A stretch of DNA of 64,000 nt from Syngnathus acus (Eukaryota; Chordata; Actinopteri; Syngnathiformes; Syngnathidae): contig NC_051091.1 of NCBI RefSeq assembly GCF_901709675.1, positions 7,474,967 to 7,538,966 on the forward strand. The letters are read 5' to 3'. Shown one piece after another: positions 44,201 to 54,437 of the stretch. The notes under the pieces are model-generated. The model was not told where the DNA came from. It did not search any database and worked only from the letters and a program-made list of their open reading frames with translations. The translations under genes were made by a program, and so were the position numbers. The stretch's first letter is position 1; every line of letters starts with the position of its first letter.

Positions 44201-46155
44201 CATGAATCCAGTTTGCTCAACTGAGATATCATGTTTCAAGTTGACATGGAGTGACTCTCATAGCTGGCGTAGAAGATGCCAACTGAGTTGTCACGCAATG
44301 GGCCTTTTGGCCACGGGTTCAAGTTAGGTTAATTGAACCCTAAATTCCTTGTAATAAAACGAACGGTCAATTCTTGTCACTGTTTAACGGCTGTCAGTGA
44401 AAAGCTGCGGCTCTCGTGACCCCGCACAAGTAAAATATACAGACTATTGATGAAAGTTTTGCGATCTTCTGAAAAGAAAATTAAATTTTCCAGACAAGAG
44501 CCGTCTTTATGAAGATGTTCTCGTTTAATTTACTGAGTTATCTCTTTGTAACCCCTTTTATAGAGAAGGAATAATTTTTGCTCACTTAAGCTTCAGTAAT
44601 GATGCGCGCCGTTAAGGAATAAAAATATGTTTTCTCCCAGTTAGTTATTAAATAGATATTTCAGCGCGTACCCTAAAAAGAGGGAAGTATCTGTCACATT
44701 AGCTTAATGTTGCCACTGGTATTTATTATTCTTTTAGTGGGTTCGGCTTAGGTTTCTATTCATTTCAATTATTTTTGGGGTCAGAAACTTTCAATTTAAA
44801 ATGTGACCTTTGAACTCTAAACTCCTCAACTAAAGGCATCCTATCGGCTAGCTGCCTGTTCGTCTTACTGACACGTATTCAACGTGTTGCCTGGTGATTT
44901 GCGCTAATGTAGAAAATGCGGCGTGGAAGCATTGCTCGAGTTCCATCTTGAAGATTGATCATGTTTCTTGTTGGCACTCCCACCACTCAGCTGCCATCTG
45001 AAGGAAACTCTTGGCTCCAATCTTAAAGCAAATATTCCTTCTCCGCTCGTATCCTTGGTGCTCCCGGCCGTCGTTACTCGGGCCCCAGTTTCACGTATGC
45101 GGTTTCTTGCAAGTGCCACCAGAGGTCACGGCATGGGCCTCTGGGTCTTTGTTAAAGCCCACAAAGGCTCTATTCTCCCAACGGCGGCGAGGTCTTCTGA
45201 AAGCTGCGAGACATTGGACACCATTGTGACTCAGAGTAACATGATGCATGGGAGTGTCTGTGTGTCTTCATCGAGATTTAACTAAATGACTTCTCAGATG
45301 GTTTGGGAATGCTCACACTCAAAGTGTTGTCAAGTGAGCGGGATTCTGTTAGCATTACAGCAAAAATGATGTGGCTAAGGGCACTGGGTTTTATTAGCCG
45401 ACTGTTGATTTCATTTCGTATTGGCAAGGTAGTCGATGACTTCAGATTTGGTAAGATTTTATTTAGCCTTGTTCTTCAGCTGATAGCAATCAAAAGCAGA
45501 AGAGAGAAACGAGCGAGGAGAGGTTTCCGACGTGGCCTCATTTTTTCCATGTAAAGTCATTCCCAGGAAACACATGAAAGTACACGTTTTGGTGTTGGAG
45601 AAAAATATTCAGCTGTCAACGTGGAGTCAGAGGCAGTGACCAAGCAAAGTCGCAAGCTTAGATTCGTAATCGTAAAAGCAGGACCACATGTTCCTGACGG
45701 ATTTTTTTTTCTTTGGAGTATCTCGTAGAAAACGTGAGTTGGTTGTAATCGGATCTGGTCTGCTCTGAGCTCATGTCGGAGGCCTGCCAGTGCTCCACCC
45801 ATCCAGCCGCGTGTGGCTCCCTCACATTAGTGGCAATCCGTTTAGTAGTAGCGGCTTTAACTTTGCAGCAACAAAAAAAAAGCTTGTGTAAAAAGCGATT
45901 GAAGCAACACGTGATTTTTTTTTTTGTCGTAATGCAAATCAACGAGAGTAAAATTGCATTTGTTGACAGGCAAATTTGTGAGTTGACTTTCCCTTCATAG
46001 ATGTTTGAAAGAATTGCTTGCGCATCATGATTGATCACCTTCCACATTTGTCTTCATAGCAATCAAAGCAGCTCAGATGGACCTGAGATAACATCAGCAG
46101 CCAGTTCCCCCCCCCACCCTGCGTCCTGGTCTTCTTGTGGACCTGAAACCCCACA

Positions 46156-47821
46156 ATGGCAGATCCCACCGGGCTTAGCTCCGAGTCGGCGGGGACCGGC
46201 ACAGCCGAGGTCGACGCCTGCAGCTTGGAGATCGAGAGGAAGTATGACATCATCCCGGCTGTCATCTGCTCCATGTGTTGCCTCTTTGGCATCATCTACT
46301 GCTTCTTTGGTGAGAAATAAACTCTTTGGACCCCACATTACACACAATAAAGTCAAGATCATAAATATTGGGACATTGACATTAATCTCATTTTGGGCGC
46401 TCTGAAGACCACCGCAATGGATTTGTCCCGATATTTATGGTCTTGATCCTTTTCTTTTTTTTAATAGCAAACGATTGTCAAAGACGATTTAATACACTGT
46501 TTCTGATGATGCGTCCTTTCGCAGGTTACCGCTGCTTCAAGGCAGTCATGTTTCTGTCGGGTCTGATGTTCGGCTCGGTCATCATCTTCCTGCTGTGCCA
46601 CAAAGAGCACGTACTGGACACTCAGCTCAGCGTGGAGGCCAGCGCCGGCATCGGCCTCGGTATCGGCCTGCTCTGCGGCCTGGTCACCATGATGGTGCGC
46701 AGCGTGGGCCTCTTCATGACGGGCCTCCTGCTGGGCCTCCTCTTGGCTCTGGCCGCCCTGCTGCTCACTCTGCAGTTCTGCACGCCCACCACGGTGTGGG
46801 TGCCTCTGGGCACGCTCCTGGGATCGGGCATGCTGTTTGCCGTCCTGACGCTGCAGTGGCAGAAGCTCTTCACCGTCCTCTCCACGGCGGTGTTTGGCGC
46901 CGCCATCATGACAGTGTGCACCGACTATTTTGTGGAGATGCTGGCTTTGGCCACGCACGTGTACGGCTGCCTGCGCCTCACGCCCGGCCCGCCTCTCTGC
47001 TGGTACAGCTTGGTCATTCTGGGCATCTGGCCCACCCTCAGCCTCATCGGAGTTCTGGTCCAGTGGAAACTGACGGACGGCAAATTCTCCCACACGGAGG
47101 GTGAGGATCAAATCTGGTCATATATATAAATATACATAGCAGGCTGTTTATGTTAGATGAAATTCATAAAGACTCATTAAAAATATATATATGTCAAGTC
47201 AGAAAAGATGGTTATTTACTAACATTTGTCTGCCTTCTAGTGGTTTTAAGTCGGCGTCAGAAGAGAGTACAGCTGATGCGAATTCGCGAGAAGGACGCCA
47301 GGAAGCGACAGCAGGCAGGTGGGCAGGAAGGCACGTACCGCCGTAAGGCCACCCCAGTGAAACGTTACGCTGGGGACCTTCTGGCACCGGTCAGTGTCAC
47401 CCGACATGGTGTGCTGTGCTTACTGTCTCCATTTCAAAAATTCTCCGATTTTCAAGTGCAGTAGACTCTCAGAACTCAAGCTCAAATTTATTTAGGAGGC
47501 CGTTCAACCCGATTTGGGTGTCCGTGTAGTCTACTCAAATGAAGACAAGTTTTATAGAAAATAAATGGCTGAGTTTTCTATCATCAATCCGTTTGAGTTC
47601 CGAGGGTCCGCTGCACCTTTTCGGATCACAACAGTGTCGTCAAGCTCAAAGATTCTTTGCATGTTTCTCAGAGCTACCTGCAAAGTCTGCGGGACAGACA
47701 AATGGGCACCGGCACCTCCCTTAGCAGCCAGAGCACCACCAACCACACTATGATCGACTTGGACTGTGACATGGGCTCCACGGTGCCCCTCACAGCTACA
47801 ACCCCCGTCGTCAGGGTCTGA
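46156..47821 (+). CDS. tmem198b: Transmembrane protein 198 (tmem198b-like)
   Basis: Four coding exons (46156-46309, 46525-47100, 47241-47389, 47672-47821) give 342 aa; human TMEM198 is about 360. After an amino segment with [20 protein letters not shown] there are about seven hydrophobic helices (DUF4203-type), including [52 protein letters not shown] and [21 protein letters not shown] basic cytosolic tail follows with [25 protein letters not shown] and the end TTPVVRV. Vertebrate TMEM198 scaffolds LRP6 with casein kinases to promote Wnt signalling at the plasma membrane. The neighbours correspond to human 12q13.2, where I recall TMEM198B as a pseudogene, so the b assignment rests on synteny. 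AATAAA at 48498-48503 suggests a 0.7-kb 3' UTR. Confidence 0.9.
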
Positions 47822-49116
47822 GCCACGCGACCATTTTTAAACGAGAGCGAGAAAAAAAAAGGGACATTCTGGTTGTGTTCCATGCTGAAGATGTTCTGAA
47901 GAACTTTGGAGCATGTTTTGTCATTGATCTGCGTGCAAATAGAAGATAATAGGTGGAGAGGGATGCTGGTTTTTTTGTTTAATTGGAAAAAGCCACTACA
48001 TTACAGTGCTTTTCAGAGGGGCAAAACTGAGCCACACAAGGTCCTCCTCATAGTCTCTTGAAGTCATAACAGAACCTGATGTGCATTTCTCTCAGATTGT
48101 TAATCTGACATGTACTGTACTTCAAAAGTTAGTCGCATTGCCATGTTTTCCTTTGTCACCGTTTAACATTGAAGGATGTGAGTTTATTTTCTTTAGCCGC
48201 AGTGATGCAGGAGAGTGAAGTAAGACTACAAATGTGTCAAAATGAAGCAAAAACGAAATGTTACCATCATTGGTGATTGCGTACAATTTTTAGCTGCATT
48301 CTTACTTTTATGTGAAGTTGAAGTCTACGTGTGCTTGTCAAAGGTTATAATTTATTTGTCATACAACCAACTACGCAATAGTGATAATGGTTTGAAAAAG
48401 TGTGTTTTTTAATTTAGTAGCTCTTATCCTGTTGACTCTAGCAGGGACATTTCAATGTGTTGCCTGAATATGTACATACGTGTTGATAGAAATGAATAAT
48501 AAAATCCATGTGTTTGATACTTAATTGGGTCAATGAGTGCCATTGTTTTGTCCTCTTTGGGCTCTTAGCAACCAGACCTTTCTCAGGCAATAAAGAGGTC
48601 ATTGGAAGGATTTCCTATTCTGGAGTTGGTCGTAGCTGCCATGCTGTGTGCAGCCAAGATTTTTTTCTTGTTGCTCACACAAGGCAGGAACAAAACAGCC
48701 TTTCATTACTTCTCTTCTTTCTGTCCTTTGAGTCTTTGCATCACGACAGATTCTTTTACTTGTTGTTTCTGGCATCGTATTGTGTTTAATTGTGCAAAAA
48801 TATACAATCACAGCTTGTGCTGTTTCCCGACGGCCCAGTGAGAATATGTGCACAAAGAAAGCACTGTGAATCAAGAGTTCTGGTCGACATAACACGCTCC
48901 CATCATCACATTACGTCCTCTTCAAAGCATCAAAACTCAATTATAATTCAACACATATGTTCGAGAAAGAAAAAAAAGGCCTGACTTTAATATCTTTCCG
49001 ACATACAAAATCTAAAATCATTTTCACAGTCCATAAAAACACAATAAAATAAAAGAAAGCCAGTCCCGTCCCAAATGCAGAATATTTAGTATCTGCTGCC
49101 CTCTATCGGCGGGCAC
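47822..49116. other. Convergent 3' region tmem198-mmp19
   Basis: tmem198 3' UTR to a polyadenylation signal at 48498-48503, then about 600 bp up to the mmp19 stop codon on the opposite strand. Short ORFs on either strand show no conserved protein. Confidence 0.6.
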
Positions 49117-52100
49117 CTAGCATAGCATCCAGCGCTCTTTCTTACTCAGTGGGTATCCTCTGTCCACCGTCAGCCTCTCATTGACGCGCCAGTAGTCATC
49201 CCCCTTGAAAATATACATCCTGCCGTTGGTCCAGGTGAAGGCAGCATCCAGGCCGGAGGGCACGCCAGTAAAGAGCATTAATAGCGGCCTGGGACTTAAT
49301 ATGTTGTACTGGAGCTCATCCCACTGCCAATAATTTGAGCCCTGCAAGCAAACAAAGTGCCATGAAAGTAGATCTTGTTGAGATGATTGACAAGCATGCT
49401 GAATATGTACCTTGATGAAAATCAGCTTCCTGTTGTTCTTGTTGTACAAAGCAGCATCAATGTTTGAAGGGATCCGCTGCACTTTCTTGGGGTAACCATA
49501 GTCCAGCACAAAGCCGCTGTACCGCCAAACTTGATTGCCTATAACAGCAAAAAAAAAAAAAAAAAAAGCACACTTTGAGACTCCTACTTTGACACCCTAA
49601 CTCTAGTATGAACCCTAGTGTCACGGATCGGAATGGAGCAGGGCGACCAAATGCAGCTTGGACCAGGGTTTATTGGAGAACTCAAAGACAGACTATAAGA
49701 AGCTCGACTAGGAACAAGACTAACTGAACAAAAAAACAAGATCAAGATAAAGACAGGGACGACGACGACAGACGAGACGAAACGAGACGAAACGAGACGA
49801 GACGAGACGAGACGTGAAGACATGAATGATGGGCAGACAGGACTTAAATACAAAGCACGAAACACGAGGCAGGTGACTGTGGTTACATTGAATGAGGTAA
49901 CACAGGAGGGGAGGGGCAACGCGATCAGAAACCATGGTAACATAAAGACGCAATACAGCAACCGAGGATGAGTCGTGACACCTAGTTTGAAACCCTAACG
50001 CTAGTTTTAAACCCTACTTTGAAACTGTAACCTTAGCTTTAAACCCTACTTTGAAACCCTAACTCCAGTATAAAACCCTACTTTGAAACTGTAACCCTAG
50101 CTTTAAACCCTACTTTGAAATCCCAACTCCAGTATAAAACCCTACTTTGAAACTGTAACCTTAGCTTTAAACCCTACTTTGAAACCCTAACCCTAGCTTT
50201 AAACCCTATTTTGAAACTCTAACTCTAGTATGAAACCCTACTTTGAAACCCTAACCCTAGTTTGAAATCATAGTTTGAAACCCTAACTCTAGTATGAAAC
50301 CCTACTTTGAAACCCTAACCCTAGTTTGAAACCCTAACCTCTAACCCTCACCCTAACAACAACCCTAACCTCTAACCCCAACCCTAACCCCAACCCTAAC
50401 CCCTAACACCAACCCCTAACCCCAACCCTAACCCCTAACTGTAACCTGGGGTTACAATTCTAGTAATGACACACAAATTTGATGCACAATTTGTCTTCGC
50501 GGGCCACATAAAATGATGTGGCGGGCCGTATCTGGCCCCAGGGCCTTGAGTTTGACACCTGTGCCCTATAAGGTAAATATTCAAAGTGTTGCAGTGGCTT
50601 TAAATGACCTTTCAGAAAGTATGTCTTATCGGTCCTTGGCGAGTGGACTGCTGCATCCAAGTTGCCTGGGAGCTCCTTCCACAGTCTGTCAATCCTCATG
50701 GGTGTGTTGTGACCCAGATCAGAGATGGTCCACAAGTACTTCCCGCTGAAAGCAAAAGTCTTCATCCAAGGACCTGATTGGACAAATGGAAACATCCTAA
50801 AGGTCTGGGACACATTTTATAACTGAGGACAAGACAGCTACCTCGATTGCTAGACCTTAACATAGTGATCTATTCTTGCCCCACGCACACACACACATAT
50901 ATACACTTCTAGTTCCTCCAGCGCTAACATGATGTGATGTGTTAGCTGCCTGGAGTTGTACCAAGCATGATGGCATCCAGTGTGGCCGTGCACGGGTCAG
51001 GGACACTCTCCGTGTCACTGCTGCCTTCAGTTGGAACGACGACACCATCTGAAGTTGTCGTACTCGAACTGTCAGGGGTGAGTTTGCCTGTACAAAAACA
51101 GATGCACTTGTTACCCACAAAAAACTCATACATTTTAATTAATTTGTTGTGATTGTTTGCTGGCTTGAAGCTTAAGAAAATTTAGAGTATGTTTCCATCA
51201 ATAATAGTGATGTTGTTGACTTACCATACAGTGCTTGGATTCCTTTCACATCATCAAAGTGCAGCTTGTAATTGCGTCGGTAACCGGTATAGACGGCGGC
51301 CATTAGGGCACTTCTGAACTGAGAGTGACCCAAGCCGAGAGCGTGACCAATTTCATGGGCCGCCACGATACGTAAATTGGAGCCATAGTACGTCCCCTCC
51401 GTCCAGAACTCATCTTCGTCAAAGTGGACCAATCCAGATTCTGGTGCTTCTGCGTGGGCCAGTACTTGACCTGCAGGGAGAAGATGATGATGAAGATGAT
51501 GATGAGGCAGCAGCTACAATCCATAAAAAATGTCAGAAAAAAAATCCTAACCTCGGCCATCAAACGGAAATCTGCAATAGCCATCCCTCTTGTGGAAGGA
51601 GATCCTGATGTCAGCTCTTCCATAATCCACCTCCCTAAAGGTCAAATCCGTCACGTCGCTCCAGAACTTGAAGGCCTCCTGTATAGCTGTTTTCACTTGA
51701 GCCTTTGTCATGTCTGGTGTGTAGTCGTAAATGCGGTAGGTCAGACTTTTCTTCTTCCAGCGACCTGAGAAGATACAAATGGGATATCAGCATGTATTCT
51801 TTATCCTCTGCGAGGAATGACAATTGCTTACTGAGAGGAGTACATGACTCAATTTGCAGCCATATTAGTATTATACTGCCCTCAAGTGGCCAATATGTGT
51901 ACACCAGAAGGGGCAGCATAACATGCCCATTGTCCATATGTATTTCAGTTAGTAATTAACTTAAATATTACAACAATTAACAAAAATATCTGTGGATTTA
52001 TTATTCAGATTTTCGTGGTTTTGTGGAGTAGAGTGCACTTAAGCATTACACTTACACAATATAAATAAATACAAAACATCCTCCAGCCTTTGCAATTTGA

Positions 52101-52820
52101 AAACGGCTTTGTGATGTCGATTTTAATTCGATTTTTAATTTGTTACAGACCATCAACTCACATCCGTGCAGTTTCGATAGTAAGCCTCATCATCAGAAAT
52201 GGTATTACTCACCCAACACTCTGTATTTGTGCTGTTTCTTGTTGAAAGGGTCCTCCAAGCCACAGCGAGGCTGCCTCATCACTTCCAGGGTGGCCTCGTC
52301 CAGCTCTCCACTCGTAGGCAGCTCATTCACCCGTTGGAACACCCTGGAAGCAAAACAAACAAATAAAAAAAAAATCAAACTGGACAAAGACTTGACACAT
52401 GACCATAATATTAGGTACACAGCCATAACGTTAGGTACTTCTGCAATCATATAAAAAAAAACTGAAACATGCCTCCTTGCATAACACTGAAAATGTTGAA
52501 TATTTTGGTTAATACCATTATTGAGGCAAGATATCAGGAAAAACTATCACTTTTGTAAGTGCTATTCAAGTTACCTGAGAGCTTCTATGACCTCCTCCAG
52601 GTATCCGGCGTCCTGTGGATCAGTGGGCTCGTTGAGGTAGCCATACCGTTTCAAATAGTCCTGCGGTGTGCAGAAAGTTGAGTTACTGAAATTGTACCTG
52701 ACAGCACAAAAAATAGCATCTTACCTGAGCCTCATTCAGGTCAGACCACTGCACCACCGCACAGAATGCGCCGCTGCAAGCGAGCACCACAAACGCCACA
52801 AGCAGCCCACTGCACTCCAT
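49117..52820 (-). CDS. mmp19: Matrix metalloproteinase 19
   Basis: Nine exons on the minus strand. Start at 52820 gives a signal peptide ([20 protein letters not shown]). The propeptide contains the cysteine switch PRCGLEDPF, the form seen in MMP19. The catalytic domain follows with [16 protein letters not shown] and the zinc site [11 protein letters not shown] (around 51325-51355), with intact His and Glu; the Met of the Met-turn is in ALMAAVY. A Ser/Thr-rich linker (about 51000-51085) leads to a four-blade hemopexin domain beginning [12 protein letters not shown] and closing with Cys in RWMLC at the stop. There is no furin site or membrane anchor, so it is a secreted enzyme that cleaves basement-membrane components. 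The intron between the last third and second exons (49541-50615) is filled with satellite and mobile DNA. In human, MMP19 is also near PMEL and CDK2. Confidence 0.94.
49575..50452. repeat. 32-bp satellite grading into telomere-like repeats, in mmp19 intron
   Basis: Tandem units of about 32 bp of the form ACTTTGAAACCCTAACTCTA plus GTATGAAACCCT run from about 49575, are interrupted by a MITE at 49619-49981, and continue to about 50335. They then degrade into short CCCTAA/CCCCTAAC units to about 50452. The last part resembles vertebrate telomeric repeat, but it is intronic and irregular. Confidence 0.85.
49619..49981. mobile_element. MITE-like nonautonomous DNA transposon, copy 2
   Basis: A 363-bp element with perfect terminal inverted repeats TGTCACG and CGTGACA and a 5-bp target duplication CCTAG at both sides. 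It shares its first 50 bp and its right end with copy 1 at 40884. Internally it carries a GACGA-type microsatellite (about 49756-49812) absent from copy 1. No ORF. It interrupts the satellite array in an mmp19 intron. Confidence 0.85.
50478..50572. repeat. Dispersed repeat fragment (GGGCCACATAAAATGATGTG type)
   Basis: The segment reads CGCGGGCCACATAAAATGAT, then GTGGCGGGCC and GGGCCTTGAGTTTGACACCT, which I recognise as a very common vertebrate/fish transposon end. It is attached to the telomere-like end of the satellite, so the whole may be one composite repeat. I cannot name the family. Confidence 0.45.
52399..52540. repeat. Dispersed repeat fragment in mmp19 intron 2
   Basis: Contains TATTAGGTACAC and GTTAGGTAC, then TTGAATATTTTGGTTAATAC and CATTATTGAGGC. 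The TTAGGTAC motif is shared with 20286-20300 in pmel, suggesting two members of one dispersed family. Boundaries are approximate. Confidence 0.35.
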
Positions 52821-54437
52821 CTTTGAGCTCAGAGGTGGACGCAGCTGCACTTTTAAAGCGGGCCTGGCCTGTGACTCAGTCCTGTAGAGACGATGAGCCA
52901 TCAGGGAAGAATGTAGATTTGAGGAACAGACTGCCCTAAATCAGTGTGTGATTGTGCGGTTGTCTTGTCAGACGAGTCACAGCACTCGTTTAAAGCTGAG
53001 GAACTCTCGAGGTTGTACACTCTTCAAAATGTTGGGTCAAAAGTATAGCCCAAATTAGTTGCGTCAGGTCATAAGGTGAATCCCACATGAGTATACGTAT
53101 GTTTGAATTAACAAGGTGCAAGTTATAGATCATTCATCAAATGCAACCCTACATATGTCTATGCACTGCTCCATTTTAATCCAGAGATGATTGTTTGGTT
53201 TTATCGGTTTCCTCTTACACATTGTTTTCATTATTGTCCTTGTCTTAGTGGTGAGCAATTCTGCGCAGCACACACAGAAACACAGTCCATTCATGAATGA
53301 GTCATCAGTTCTGGTTTGTACCCCAAAACCAAAATCCTGCACTCATCATGACATTTTGATGGAGCTACTCTGCGTACCCCAATGTTCGGGCAGCCATGAG
53401 TCACGGAGAGATCCGAGGGGACATGTTGACAAATCAGTCAAAATAACAAACACACTAAAATACTTGTTATAGATTGTTTTTTGGGATGTGACTGGGCTTG
53501 AGGAACATCAGGAATAACATATGGCCATGCGCTGGAGGGTTACACAATCCTGTGCGCGTGTGAACAAAATAACGGGATATTAAACGAGGCCTGAAGCCAA
53601 AATAACCAAAATACCCAAACAGGATGTGGCTAGAATTCTCAGAAGTTATCCTTGTTTAGCGGTCACATGCTTTACGCACGGAAGCCACATCCACACGTTA
53701 CATAAAAGCACTGAGGTGAGCACCTTGCCTGCTTTTTTTAAATTTTTGTTCGTGATATCGCCAGCCAGCAAAGTGGAAGGCGGCTTTAGCAAAAAAAAAA
53801 AAAAAAAAAAAAAGCTTCCTGAGCTTGCAAAAGCCAAAAAATGTCTCACCAGCATGTGAGTGCTCGCTCAACTGTTTGGCGCATGTACAGTAGCTGCAGA
53901 GGAAAATTAAGTAAAAAAATAAAATAAAATTCCCAGTCATTGCAAATGAATGAGTGACTCGAGTACAAAATTAAAAGCTCTTTATTTGTAATTCATGATA
54001 TTGAGCAATTGCCATAAAAAAACATTAGTGGAAGCATCCCAGTGTCAGTGTCACTGCTATTCCACAATCTGTACCTTTCACTGATCATTCTTATGACATT
54101 CCTAGAATCCGAGATTCTTCGAAAGAATTAAAAGTGTAAATTGATCTTTGATCTCAGCGCCGTTTTCCCCTCCTATCGATGCACATAATCAATTCAGCAG
54201 TCCAGAACAGAGGTGAAATGTTGGCAAGACATGCCAGACCTTCATGAAAATATTTAAATTACATTTCCCTTTATTAGCTAGCAGTTTTAAATTCAAGTAC
54301 CGCTTTTATTTGCTACAAATGAAAGATTAAGCACCAACTTAACTTGCAACTATGACCAATCCATCCATTCAATTTTGCGAATTCCAGAGAACAAATCTGT
54401 ATCAATTTGACACAGTCAAGCAACGGTCCGATGAAAT
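52821..54437. other. mmp19 promoter side and suox 3' UTR
   Basis: About 1.6 kb between the mmp19 start and the suox stop, both on the minus strand. The left part is the mmp19 upstream region; the right part is the suox 3' UTR with TTTATT (AATAAA on minus) at 53981-53986. A run of 23 A at 53791-53813 is a homopolymer. No coding sequence is supported. Confidence 0.6.

Larger units (their letters stand above)
37115..46155. other. Long noncoding interval timeless-tmem198
   Basis: This 9-kb region has no ORF with a recognisable protein. It contains the timeless 3' UTR, a TATA-led candidate first exon of tmem198 (39171-39742), a MITE copy (40884-41244), a poly-C tract near 42713-42726 and otherwise AT-rich single-copy-looking sequence. 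An acceptor at about 46060, ending TTCATAG, precedes the coding exon of tmem198, consistent with an upstream noncoding exon. Confidence 0.5.

Noticed and set aside
42935-45554. Series of 60-105 aa ORFs in the timeless-tmem198 interval as small genes
   Set aside because: They occur on both strands at the frequency expected by chance, lack recognisable domains and do not join through good splice sites.
46461-47111. 216-aa minus-strand ORF and a 169-aa plus-strand ORF over tmem198 exon 2
   Set aside because: Both are shadows of the GC-rich membrane-protein exon; their composition is His/Arg/Gln-rich and they ignore the splice sites.
50335-50452. Telomere-like CCCTAA tract as a chromosome end
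   Set aside because: It is irregular, short and lies within an mmp19 intron with coding exons on both sides.
53646-53855. Short ORFs across a poly-A run as a retrogene or processed pseudogene tail
   Set aside because: No upstream sequence similar to a known gene, no target duplication seen; it is most simply a homopolymer.
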